From positions 62,001 to 126,000 of the forward strand of contig NZ_CP045652.1 of NCBI RefSeq assembly GCF_009557615.1: a stretch of DNA of 64,000 nucleotides, in the 5' to 3' direction. Positions within the stretch are counted from its first letter, which is position 1; every line of letters begins with the position of its first letter. The notes under the pieces were generated by a model that worked only from the letters and a program-made list of their open reading frames with translations, had not been told where the DNA came from and searched no databases. Source of the DNA: Sphingobacteruim zhuxiongii (GTDB taxonomy: Bacteria > Bacteroidota > Bacteroidia > Sphingobacteriales > Sphingobacteriaceae). A program made the position numbers and the translations under genes. Below are positions 33,728-42,604 of the stretch, piece after piece.

Positions 33728-34043
33728 AATATGGCTTGCGATTACATTAATTCTGGCGGTTCGATACGTCTTTCCATCAAACTCCAATTTTTCAGGGAAT
33801 ATCGAACCGATTATCGCCCTCTTTGTATTGATTTCTCCCTCTCTGTACAGCTTCGGGATGTTTGCGATATTTTGTAACGCCCTATCTAAAGACTTATCAA
33901 TATTGATTTTCTTAGAGTCAGAACCGTCCTTGCTCAACTGTTCTTCCAGACTTTCAATTCGTTCCTTACATTCCTTTTTTATTTCAAGATAATCCTCATC
34001 ATCAATTGTTTCCGACAACAGTTTATTTCTCGCTACCGATAGT
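33728..34043 (-). pseudogene. Serine recombinase, C-terminal piece
   Basis: This is the C-terminal coiled-coil segment of a large serine recombinase (ARNKLLSETIDDEDYLEIKK, ERIESLEEQLSKDG). Removing the IS3 element and one AGT copy joins it to the upstream piece: ...DQLNAR + LSVARNK. The frame runs on through the ISAon1 end and gains SFTKVVEGIRNN from it. Confidence 0.85.
34041..34043 (+). repeat. 3-bp target duplication AGT (left)
   Basis: AGT is present at 34041-34043 and again at 35298-35300, immediately outside the two ends of IS3 copy 2. Confidence 0.75.
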
Positions 34044-34072
34044 TGGAATTGCAACTTAAAAGTGGAGACTTT

Positions 34073-34927
34073 TTATGCCACTAATAAACTAGTTGATTTA
34101 TAAAATTTTTCCATTTCATTTGGTGTTTTATTACCTAATCCAGAATGGATTCTTTTTTGATGGTAAAATCCTTCGATGTATCTAAAGATTTCTAATCTCG
34201 CAGCTTCCCTGTTTGCAAATTTTCTGTGATAAACTAATTCACATTTTAGTGTTTTGAAGAAGCTTTCCGCGACTGCGTTATCCCAACAATTACCTTTCCT
34301 GCTCATACTTTGGATAATTTCATTTTTTCCTAAGAAAGACTTAAACTCGTTGCATGCATATTGAGCACCTCTATCTGAGTGGAAAATCAGACCCTGTTTT
34401 ACATTCCTTTGTGCAATAGCCATTTTAAGTGCTTTTAAAGTTGTATGCTCTGCCGTCATGTCATTACTGAACGACCAACCTATGATTTTTCTATCGGCAA
34501 GGTCGATAACAGTAGTAAGATACAGCCATCCTGATCCAGTCTTGATGTAGGTAATATCACCAACCCATTTTTGCGATAGGCCATCTGTAAAGAAATTTCT
34601 TCCAAGGAGATTCTCAGCAAGTTGAAAACTGTGTTTGGAATCTGTCGTTATCTTAAATTTCTTCCGAATCTTGCTTCTTAGATTCAATTTTCTCATCAAT
34701 CTGGCGACATAAGAACGTGATATTTTATGATTTTTCTTATTCAGTTCTAAAGTAATTCGAGGACTGCCGTATATTTGGTCACTGTCCTGATGTGCTTGTT
34801 TTACCAGTATAGATAATTCCTCTGTTCTCTTATCTCTGTTGCTTTTTGGTCTAGAAATCCATTTGTAAAACGAACTACTGCTTGTATTTATAATCTTGCA
34901 CATCTTTTCAACTGCGAATAGGTTCAT
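34073..34927 (-). CDS. IS3-family transposase OrfB (DDE integrase), copy 2
   Basis: This 284-residue integrase is almost identical to the one at 14493-15347, with substitutions such as TSSSSF for TSRSSF and VIDLADRK for VIDFADRK. The DDE residues (WVGDITY, HSDRGAQY, AVAESFFKTLK) are intact. Confidence 0.95.
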   Translation of the reverse strand: MNLFAVEKMCKIINTSSSSFYKWISRPKSNRDKRTEELSILVKQAHQDSDQIYGSPRITLELNKKNHKISRSYVARLMRKLNLRSKIRKKFKITTDSKHSFQLAENLLGRNFFTDGLSQKWVGDITYIKTGSGWLYLTTVIDLADRKIIGWSFSNDMTAEHTTLKALKMAIAQRNVKQGLIFHSDRGAQYACNEFKSFLGKNEIIQSMSRKGNCWDNAVAESFFKTLKCELVYHRKFANREAARLEIFRYIEGFYHQKRIHSGLGNKTPNEMEKFYKSTSLLVA

Positions 34928-34953
34928 ATGCGATTTTATGAACTCATATTTTC

Positions 34954-35235
34954 TCAGTCGCCCTTGGAAAAGATGGCTACCGCCTTTTTTAAGATTACGT
35001 TTTCTAATTCTGCTTCCTTTAAACGCTTTTTTAACTCCCTAATCTCTTGCTCCTCTGGAGTTAATTTATCATTCTTTGGTAATAGTGTACCTCCATTATA
35101 TCTAGGATCTACACGCCATTTACTTAATCTACTTGCATCTAGATCCAACTCTTTTGCTGCTTCCAAAACCGAGCCCTTTAGAGAGGACAACTCTACTGCC
35201 ATTTTTTTAAATGACTCATCAAATATTCTTGCCAT
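34954..35235 (-). CDS. IS3-family transposase OrfA, copy 2
   Basis: This 93-residue helix-turn-helix protein is nearly identical to 14185-14466. The same A6G slippery run is present for a -1 shift into OrfB. Confidence 0.92.
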   Translation of the reverse strand: MARIFDESFKKMAVELSSLKGSVLEAAKELDLDASRLSKWRVDPRYNGGTLLPKNDKLTPEEQEIRELKKRLKEAELENVILKKAVAIFSKGD

Positions 35236-35297
35236 GTCTTAACAAATTTAATTCTATTTTATTTTAAATCTGTCTCCACTTAAAGGTAGCAACTCCA

Positions 35298-36060
35298 AGT
35301 CTCGCATTCAGTTGGTCGATCCTTTCTTTTCCTCAAATGGGTTTTGTACGAATTTTTTATAATTGTCTAACAGCAGTTTCTTAAGAATCTTATTGATGCC
35401 ATCCTTTAACTCCAATTGATTCAATTCGTTTTCAAAAGCTTCGTTAGCTATTTCGGCTTTCTGGCGAAAACCACAAGCGGAAACGCAATGGTAGTAGTAA
35501 TAGCGGTTCGTTCTGCCTTCGGAAGCACTTCCCGTCAAATTGCGACCACATTCAGGGCATGACAAAAACCACGTAGGGGCAGGTTCGCATCTGAAAGTAT
35601 TTTGGTATTGGGACGTTCTACCCTTTTTGTTGCCATCCAATACCCATTGAACATGATCAAAGTGTTCTTTGCTTATCAATGGTTCGTGTTGCCCCTGTAC
35701 CACATGGGCTTCTTCGACCTGAAATTTTGCGATGAATATCTTCCCATAATATAAAGGATTGCGAATAGCTACGTGGTGTGCCCTTCGGCTCAATTTTGTT
35801 GGATTTTGTGTGTTCATTTTCTGCCGTACTTGGTCAGCAGCGAACACACCCTTAGCTATTTCATTGAAAGCCCACCGGGTAGCCGAAGCTTCGGGGTCTT
35901 GTATGGCAACGTATTTTCTTCCGTCCTCTTTACTCCTGTTGATATAGCCAAATGGAGCTTTACCCATCAAACGCCCTTCTTTCCTTGCCCTGCGCACTCC
36001 ATAAAACGTATTCAACACCCTGCGGTCATTTTCCACTTCGTTTCACAGCCAATTTCGGTC
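35298..36060 (-). pseudogene. Serine recombinase, central piece
   Basis: The recombinase domain is visible (VENDRRVLNTFYGVRRARKE, GKAPFGYINR, HHVAIRNPLYYGKIFIAKF), followed by the zinc ribbon (LSCPECGRNLTGSASEGR, with further Cys in YYYYHCVSACGF). The N-terminal resolvase domain with the catalytic Ser is absent or scrambled: just upstream the frame breaks before NDRR. Near 35330 another shift moves the frame before the IS3 insertion. The enzyme is dead; it was probably the integrase of an integrative element. Confidence 0.85.
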
Positions 36061-36331
36061 AGTAGGCATCAACTATAACCAAATTGTAAAGCTTTTATAT
36101 AGTAGGTTTTCAGAGAAAAAAGCATCGGCTTATCTTTATAAATTGGAAAAACAAACAGCTGAAATGGAGCAGATATTTGAAAAAGTGATAGAATTAATGG
36201 AGGAGTTTGATAAGAAGTATTTGGGAAAAGAGAGATAAGAAGTTCAATGATATATAAATATATTTTTGATAAAAAAAACGAATTTATGCCGAACTTATAT
36301 TATTTTGCACTACATTTACAATAAAAAAATC

Positions 36332-37057
36332 TTGGCAGAAACATTAGAAAAACATATTAATCGCTATTTCAAAGGAAATGAAAGACTTTCCAAGCAAAAA
36401 CTTGTTGGGGCAATCAAGAAAGATTTTCCCGATTGGGCTGATAATACTATTAATATGTACCTGTCAAGGCTGAAAAAGCAAGGCATTGTGAACGCGCCTT
36501 CAAGAGGGATTTATGAAATGGATAGCCACACTCCTTTTCAGCCTAATATTTCAATTCGTTTAAAAAGAATGTATAATAAAGTAAAGCGTGAATTTCCTTA
36601 TATCTCGTTTTGTATTTGGGATACAGTATGGTTGAATGATTTTATGCGTCATCAACCGTTTAAACATTATGTAGTTTTGGAAGTAGAAAAAGATGCTGCT
36701 GAATCTGTGTTTACGTTTTTAGCAGAAATCTATAAAAGCATTTTCTTTAATCCTGATGAAGAAATATTCGATCGTTACATTCATAATCAAGATGAAGTTC
36801 TTATCGTTAAGAACATGGTTTCTGAAGCTCCTCTATTAGAAAATGAGAAAATTGTTATTCCTGCATTGGAAAAACTATTAGTGGATATGTTGATTGATAC
36901 CGAACTTTTTTCAGCTCAGCAAAATGAAAAGGAATTTATGATGCGGACTGTGACAGAGAAATACACTTTAAATGAGCTAAAAATGCGTAGATATGCTGTG
37001 CGAAGAAATCGAGAACAAGAAATCAACGAGCTTTTAAATATAAGTTTGGCAAAATAA
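36332..37057 (+). CDS. AbiEi-like antitoxin (DUF6577 type)
   Basis: The N-terminus is a winged-helix region (LETLEKHINRYFKGNERLSK as ETLEKHINRYF, then LVGAIKKDFPDWADNTINMY), followed by the DUF6577/AbiEi-like domain with SFCIWDTVWLNDFM. The partner toxin starts 28 bases downstream. In AbiE systems this protein is the antitoxin and autorepressor. The start is uncertain: the only in-frame candidates are TTG codons, of which 36332 fits the domain best. Confidence 0.72.
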   Translation: MAETLEKHINRYFKGNERLSKQKLVGAIKKDFPDWADNTINMYLSRLKKQGIVNAPSRGIYEMDSHTPFQPNISIRLKRMYNKVKREFPYISFCIWDTVWLNDFMRHQPFKHYVVLEVEKDAAESVFTFLAEIYKSIFFNPDEEIFDRYIHNQDEVLIVKNMVSEAPLLENEKIVIPALEKLLVDMLIDTELFSAQQNEKEFMMRTVTEKYTLNELKMRRYAVRRNREQEINELLNISLAK

Positions 37058-37085
37058 ATTTATTTACGCCAATATTATACAAATT

Positions 37086-38132
37086 ATGATAGATAAAAAG
37101 ACTTATACTATTGAATGGATTACCGACTTGAGAAATAGGTTAGGTAAACGCATTGATCCTAAGCTGGTTGAAAAGGTGGTATATGCTTTGACACTTTTGG
37201 AACAACTGCAATTGAATAACCTAAACTTTGTATTTAAGGGCGGAACAGCTTTATTATTAGCAACAGAGACTCCAAAGCGATTTTCAATAGATATTGATAT
37301 TATTACAGAGGAAACCGAAGATAAAATCAAGGAGATTTTAGAAAGAATAAGTCAATTGGAAATGTTTATTCGCTGGGAAGATGACAACAACCGAAAACAT
37401 AGTCCAGATGCCCCCATTGGTCATTTTAAGGTTTTTTACAAAAGCGTAGTGGATGGTAACGAAGAACCCATATTATTGGATTTGTTGTACACGCCTAATC
37501 CATATCCTGAAACAAGAGAATACCCAATAAATCATAGTTGGTTAGCGACATCAGGAAAAGAAATCTCTGTTGTGTTACCAACGTTTGAGTCTATTCTGGG
37601 AGATAAATTAACGGCTTTCGCTCCAAAAACCACAGGAATATTGTATTCAAAAAATCGTCCTGTCGAGATCATTAAACAGTTGTATGATATTGGTTTCTTG
37701 TTTGAACAGATAACGGACTTCAACGTAGTAAAAGAAAGTTATGCAAGAGTGGTACAGGAAGAAATCGGCTTTCGAAAATTAAACATGAATGCCGATGAGG
37801 TACTAAAGGATACTTGGAATGCTTGTTATTCCTTGGCAGAACGAGATACAAAATCTGACGAGTTCAAACATTTGCAATTGGGTATTAAGAATTTTACAAA
37901 TTTTATTATCGACCGCTTTTCAATTGAAGAAGCTATAATAGCATCCGCTAAAGTCGCTTATTTAACCTCATTGCTAAATAAAGAAAATCAAGAAATTGAG
38001 CGGTTTAAAAATCCGATAGAAATTAAGGATTGGTTGATTGAAGACCAAGCCTACAATAAATTAAACAAATTAAAAAAGACCAATCCAGAAGCGTTTTTCT
38101 ATTGGTATAAGAGTATTAGGTACAAAAAATGA
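37086..38132 (+). CDS. AbiEii/AbiGii-type nucleotidyltransferase toxin
   Basis: The nucleotidyltransferase core is clear: VFKGGTALLLATETPKRFSI followed by DIDIITEE, whose DxD coordinates metal, and later LLDLLYTPNPYPE and LGDKLTAFAPKTTG, typical of the AbiEii family. At 348 aa it is full length. Family members are type IV toxins that transfer nucleotides and give abortive phage defence. It is preceded by its antitoxin, and the last bases overlap the start of the methyltransferase fragment (ATGA). Confidence 0.88.
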   Translation: MIDKKTYTIEWITDLRNRLGKRIDPKLVEKVVYALTLLEQLQLNNLNFVFKGGTALLLATETPKRFSIDIDIITEETEDKIKEILERISQLEMFIRWEDDNNRKHSPDAPIGHFKVFYKSVVDGNEEPILLDLLYTPNPYPETREYPINHSWLATSGKEISVVLPTFESILGDKLTAFAPKTTGILYSKNRPVEIIKQLYDIGFLFEQITDFNVVKESYARVVQEEIGFRKLNMNADEVLKDTWNACYSLAERDTKSDEFKHLQLGIKNFTNFIIDRFSIEEAIIASAKVAYLTSLLNKENQEIERFKNPIEIKDWLIEDQAYNKLNKLKKTNPEAFFYWYKSIRYKK

Positions 38133-38614
38133 AAGAAAATATTTTCAAAATATATCATCCATTGACAACAGTCGATTTCTTCTGCGGAGCAGGAGGCTTT
38201 TCAGAAGGTTTTAGGCAAATGGGGTTTAATATCGTACAGGGTTATGACCATTGGAAGCCAGCTGTCGATACTTTTAATCACAATTTCAACCTTCAATGCG
38301 AAGTGAAAAATATTTTAGACTTTGAAAATTCGATTGAAGAAATTGAAAACATTCCTAATACATCTGTAATACTGCTTCATTCTTACGACTATTATGATCC
38401 CTCGGCTGGCATAGGCAGGTTTATTTATGTTCCTACGAAAGGTATTGTCGCTGGATCCTATGATTTCTATTTTCAGTATCCCCCAAAGGCATTGAGAGAA
38501 TCGGTGACGAAGTACACAAAACCACATAATTTGTCGCACGAGGCATGGGATCAAAATGTCTTAGACGAAAAGTTAATACTTGCGGAGGGGTTCGTTATTT
38601 CTGGAACGCACTAA
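38129..38614 (+). pseudogene. C5-cytosine DNA methyltransferase N-terminus, chimeric
   Basis: The first ~80 residues are a Dcm-type methyltransferase: TVDFFCGAGGFSEGFRQMGF (SAM motif I), YDHWKPAVDTFNHNF (motif II) and ENIPNTSVIL. The catalytic PCQ motif should follow, but at about 38370 the sequence switches to unrelated residues (LHSYDYYDPSAGIGRF...) that I cannot place. The ORF is therefore a fusion of a truncated methyltransferase with an unknown C-terminal fragment. Its start overlaps the AbiEii stop. Confidence 0.8.
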
Positions 38615-38703
38615 AAAAACGCATTTCAATTGTCGATTTGAGCTGCAACTGATCTCTAAATGCAGATGGTGATTTCCTGTTTGTCCAGATTGTTGGGGTC
38701 AGA

Positions 38704-39240
38704 TTACTTAATGATCCATCTTTCCTGTTTGAGTCCGATCTTTATAATATTGGACGGACTTAGACCAAAGACGTCCTGAAGGACAAATCCGTAAAAGCAC
38801 TGGAAAATGAATACGTCCCGAACTACCTCCAGGCGCTTCAAATCGAATTCCTTTTCCCAGATCGACCTGGTCGGGTCAAATTCTAGCAGGATGATGTCCG
38901 TATCGTCACCTCCACATCGGAATCTCTGGATTGGGTTATGCTCGATTAAACCTTCTGATTTGTCCATGGACAGGATCTGCTTGGTGTTCTTGATCTGTTT
39001 TTTAGCAGCAGCTTCCTGAAGCACCCTTTCTCTCTCAATGGTCAGGTAACGGTAGAACTTGGTCGCAAAGGAATGTTCTATTTCCTTTAGTTCGATATTG
39101 CCTATCCGATACTCATATTCGATGAATTCCTGTATCTTGTTAAGGGTAGCTCGCCATTGACGTAGGGTCTGCTCTTAACGATAGCCTTTACTGACCATTT
39201 TTTGAAAATCCTCAATTTACCTTTCGGTCAGCTCCAATAG
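38704..39240 (-). pseudogene. Tyrosine recombinase (integrase) remnant
   Basis: The SAM-like/core-binding domain is visible with two in-frame stops (TLRQWRATLNKIQEFIEYEY, FATKFYRYLTIERERVLQEA). The start of the catalytic domain follows (DLKRLEVVRDVFIFQCFYGF, then QDVFGLSPSNI). The Arg-His-Arg-Tyr part is missing at the 3' end. This is a Bacteroidota-type integrase of a mobile element. Confidence 0.78.
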
Positions 39241-40103
39241 TTTGCACGAAACAGGAACGGTCCGTTTTGAAATGCCTTTTTTGTGATCGGCAGCAAGTCC
39301 ATTGAACACATTCCGGACCTACCAAAACGGGGAAGTCTACCAATTAACTCCGAATCACCATTTACTGGAATGTTAGCATTATGAGTAACGATAATTAATT
39401 GTCTCTTATCTTTTACTATTTTTAATCTATCAACAATCAACTCATAAACTAATCTATTGTCTAAATCATCTTCAGGTTGATCTAGAATTAAAGGTAATTC
39501 TCCATACGAAAGAATAAATGTCAAAATAGCTGTCGTTTTCTGACCAGCTGATGCAGTTGATAATGATTTAAATGCTGCAGAAGATGTTGTTTTGTATTGA
39601 ATTTCTATCTCATCTTCTGATAATAATATTTGAAGCACATCAATTTGTGCATCATTCATACTTTTTATGAAATTAATAAAATGTCCACTTAAGCCTAAAT
39701 GATTAATGTTTTCGTTGCGAATATTTAAAATTACTTCTCTAAACTCCTTAATTTTATTTTCCACATTTCCGTTGAAACATAAATCAAGTAATTTATCTAT
39801 ATCAGATTGAAAAGTATCTCCTTCCCGTTGAAACAGTTTTCTAATTTTTGTCTCAAATTCAGATTTATTTCTAAAAGGTTTGATTGAAACTTTTACTTTG
39901 TCTCCAGTAACAATTTGATTCAGAAAGTCTCTTCTTTTAGTTGTGATTTCTTTTGTTAATCGTGTATATTCTCTTAAATAACTTTCTTTGTCTGCAACCT
40001 CCTTTGCTCTAGTAGAAGTTTGAAATTCAATATCTGAAAGTTGTTTTTCAAGTTCTGCTTTTTCTTTATTGTATTTTTCAAAATTATCTATTACATCAAT
40101 ACC
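39228..40103 (-). pseudogene. TrlF-like SMC-type ATPase, C-terminal fragment
   Basis: The open frame runs from the IS end at 40103 without a start codon. A coiled-coil region (DNFEKYNKEKAELEKQLSDI) is followed by the ABC-signature-like SAGQKTTAILTFILSYG, Walker B LILDQPEDDLDN and the H-loop IIVTHNANIPVNGDSE. These match the C-terminus of TrlF-family AAA-like ATPases implicated in phage defence. The last ~35 residues (RLPRFGRSGM...) are read from an IS end and adjoining sequence. The Walker A half is lost. Confidence 0.75.
39318..39342 (+). repeat. Solo IS end (CCTACC...GAAGTCTACCA)
   Basis: It carries the AAGTCTACCA terminus of the IS3-type element remnant at 45109, with most of the second internal repeat. 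It lies at one boundary of the TrlF fragment. Confidence 0.6.
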
Positions 40104-40136
40104 CGGGGAAGTCTACCAAAACGGGGAAGTCTACCA
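40104..40136 (+). repeat. Solo IS end with two tandem GGGGAAGTCTACCA units
   Basis: It is in the same orientation as 39318-39342 and the inverse of the IS end at 45109-45141. The TrlF fragment lies exactly between this and the 39-kb copy. Confidence 0.65.
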
Positions 40137-40205
40137 TAGAATATAATATCCTTTTCATCTGTTTATGATTTTAAAGGCTTATAGATATCTGTATTATTTC
40201 CTGAT

Positions 40206-41159
40206 TTACTCTTGAATTCCCAGTATTTGCTTCATTTCGGAGTAGCTTTTTTTGCTCCAATCTAGTTTTCCAATTTTATGATGAGGAACTGTACCAGAAA
40301 GTTGTCTACCTGGAGGTATCAATACAAAACGGAATCGATTACCTCTTGTTGAGCTGTATTCCGTATCCTGCAAAGTGGCTCCGTTAAGACTTTCTATGGC
40401 AATAAAAAATTGATAATTTGGAATCGCAGAATGTGCAACAGCTAAGGAATAACGAGCATTGCGAAACGAATAATCAAATAGAACATTATGACTCGTTCCG
40501 AAATTTCTACCGTATACCAAAAGCACACCTCCCGCATTGTAAAAAAGCTGCAGATTCGGGTATCCCACAGCATTTAATATGGGAGTTGGAATACTATAAG
40601 CCATGATTTTGTGCGTGATTGAGTTTGTGTTGTTCCAATTATAGTCTACCCAAGTGCTCGCTATCACATTTGCAGTTCCTTTAAGATTGATCGCTGTCCC
40701 CCAACCCGAAGCTGTTTTTGGACCAAATAAATCTCCCGAACTTCGGTTAAGATAATAATCACCCATCACTCCTGAGGTTTCTACTGGATTCGATGAGCCA
40801 GACAATATTCGAGAACCGGCAATACCTGCTGGCCCTGTTGCACCTACTGATCCAGTTGCACCGGATGTACCTGTTGCTCCAGTAGATCCTCTCAAGTTCA
40901 ATGGAGTACCCCATCCAGTAGTGCTTTTTGGTCCATAGAGATTGGATGTAGCTTTGTCTAGATACATATCTCCCAGCTTCCCCAGACTAGAGGCCGGATT
41001 ACCATTCCCGTTAAGGATTAGCGCGCCGTCTTTACCGGGTATTCCTGGGGTGCCTGTTGCTCCTTGTGGTCCAACACTTCCGTCTTTGCCGCAGCTTATA
41101 ACTAGTGTTAGCATTGCAAGGATAAAAATCCCTTTTCTTATGATTTTCAATGGTTTCAT
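40206..41159 (-). CDS. Collagen-like lipoprotein with duplicated segment
   Basis: A lipoprotein signal (ILAMLTLVISCGKDG) leads into a short Gly-X-Y stretch (GSVGPQGATGTPGIPGKDGA) and a segment GDMYLDKATSNLYGPKS. A second Gly-X-Y stretch (GATGTSGATGSVGATGPAG) and a second copy of the segment follow (GDYYLNRSSGDLFGPKT). The C-terminal ~150 residues form a beta-rich domain. Surface anchoring is likely; binding partners are unknown. It is co-oriented with the OmpA-family gene, 33 bases away. Confidence 0.82.
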   Translation of the reverse strand: MKPLKIIRKGIFILAMLTLVISCGKDGSVGPQGATGTPGIPGKDGALILNGNGNPASSLGKLGDMYLDKATSNLYGPKSTTGWGTPLNLRGSTGATGTSGATGSVGATGPAGIAGSRILSGSSNPVETSGVMGDYYLNRSSGDLFGPKTASGWGTAINLKGTANVIASTWVDYNWNNTNSITHKIMAYSIPTPILNAVGYPNLQLFYNAGGVLLVYGRNFGTSHNVLFDYSFRNARYSLAVAHSAIPNYQFFIAIESLNGATLQDTEYSSTRGNRFRFVLIPPGRQLSGTVPHHKIGKLDWSKKSYSEMKQILGIQE

Positions 41160-41192
41160 TTTTTCTAATTTTAAAAGTCCCTTACCGTGTTT

Positions 41193-42443
41193 CTACAATT
41201 TAATAAACTCCACTCTTCGGTTTTTGGCTTTAGCTTCAGGGCTAGCGATCCTCGAGAAGGGTTCAGAGGAACCTTTTCCATCAATCGATAGGCGATTAGC
41301 GTTTATGCCGAATTCCTTTTCCAGAATCATTTTGACGGCTGCTGCCCGCTTGCGAGACAGCTCCATATTTAACTGTGTCCCTCCGTCATTGTCTGTATGT
41401 CCAATGATTTTTAACATCATATCTGGTTTTTCAATCAATATATCAGCCATATCTTTGAGTATTCCGAAGGAATGAGGCATGATATTGGCCGATCCAACCT
41501 CGAATAATATGCCTGTGGTGCTGTATTTTCCGCTGTTGACGAATTGGCTTCTGGCGTCCAATCCTGACTCCGCAATTCGCAGATTACGGAGATAAAATCC
41601 ATCTTGAGGTTTGGGGATGAGAGGTGCTGCACGAAAATGAAAATTATTCCGAAGTTCATTAGCGTCAAATGCTTTTGGAAGATCAAATATTTTTCTTGCG
41701 TCGATATACAGACGAATGCGGGATGAGTTAACGGCAATACTTATTCGAATGACTTTTCCTGCCATTTTATTTGCAGGCCAAGACTGAGTAATTTCTCTAC
41801 CAGAATAAAGGCTGGTTGAATAACCAACATTATCTTTTATTGTTGGCGGAATATGAAAATAGAAAATCTTTTTATGCTGAATTGATGTTTTGGCAGGATT
41901 TACTACTTCCGAAAATCCAAAGGTAATAGGGGGCCGTGTGGTCCCATCTGGGTAGAAAAGGTCAAACTCGACGGTGAAATTTTGTGGCAGCGTAGTATTT
42001 AATTCCGGAAAACTAATCGCATTGTCTGGTATTTTTAACCAGTTTCCTTTTAGATTATGGATAGTTACAATTTCACCTGATCCATTTGTATTCCAGTCTA
42101 GGGGAAAATCTCCTTTTTCTTCTTGGTCAAATGCATCGACAAACAGGACTTTATCTCCTGAGATAAAATCAAATTTTGAAATTATATAATCATTTGGATC
42201 GATTTGTTTAGATGACTGGTTATTTTGTGGAGAAGCCTTTTCAGACTTCCCCATCTTCCCATCGATTCCTTCTTCGACTTTGTCTAGCCCCTTATCAATA
42301 ATCTTATCTGTTTTCCTGTTGATTCGTTGATTGACTTTCTGTTCGATTTTTTTTTCGAGTTTTTTTAATATCTGAGCATGGTTATCCTGTGCAAAAGCAA
42401 GGACAAAACATAACAAAATAATGGAAGTAATATAATTTTTCAT
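41193..42443 (-). CDS. OmpA-family outer-membrane-associated protein
   Basis: It has a signal peptide (IILLCFVLAFAQDNHA), a Lys-rich coiled segment (LEKKIEQKVNQRINRKTDKI), a beta-sandwich middle resembling a LamG/concanavalin domain (FTVEFDLFYPDGTTRPP), and a C-terminal OmpA domain. The OmpA domain shows IGHTDNDGGTQLNMELSRKR and KAKNRRVEFI and binds peptidoglycan. The length of 416 aa fits Bacteroidota OmpA proteins of this architecture. It is followed by the collagen-like lipoprotein, so an envelope or adhesion role for the pair is likely. Confidence 0.88.
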   Translation of the reverse strand: MKNYITSIILLCFVLAFAQDNHAQILKKLEKKIEQKVNQRINRKTDKIIDKGLDKVEEGIDGKMGKSEKASPQNNQSSKQIDPNDYIISKFDFISGDKVLFVDAFDQEEKGDFPLDWNTNGSGEIVTIHNLKGNWLKIPDNAISFPELNTTLPQNFTVEFDLFYPDGTTRPPITFGFSEVVNPAKTSIQHKKIFYFHIPPTIKDNVGYSTSLYSGREITQSWPANKMAGKVIRISIAVNSSRIRLYIDARKIFDLPKAFDANELRNNFHFRAAPLIPKPQDGFYLRNLRIAESGLDARSQFVNSGKYSTTGILFEVGSANIMPHSFGILKDMADILIEKPDMMLKIIGHTDNDGGTQLNMELSRKRAAAVKMILEKEFGINANRLSIDGKGSSEPFSRIASPEAKAKNRRVEFIKL

Positions 42444-42604
42444 GGTTTTATACCCTCAATAGTTACTGCTAATTTTTTAATACAATTTCCGTTAGGCAGT
42501 TTAAAAATTGCTGTCTAGTTGAATGTAAAATTAGGAGGAAGAGAGCCGAGTGGATTGTAAAAAATCCCAAATATTAGAGCGGTAAGGCGATCGTTGTTCT
42601 CATT

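Larger units (their letters stand above)
34044..35297 (-). mobile_element. IS3-family insertion sequence, copy 2
   Basis: It is 1254 bases, inverted relative to copy 1 (14123-15376), with the same terminal repeats. It is flanked by the 3-bp direct repeat AGT and interrupts a serine recombinase gene, whose frame is restored across the site when it is removed. Both transposase ORFs are open. Confidence 0.95.
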
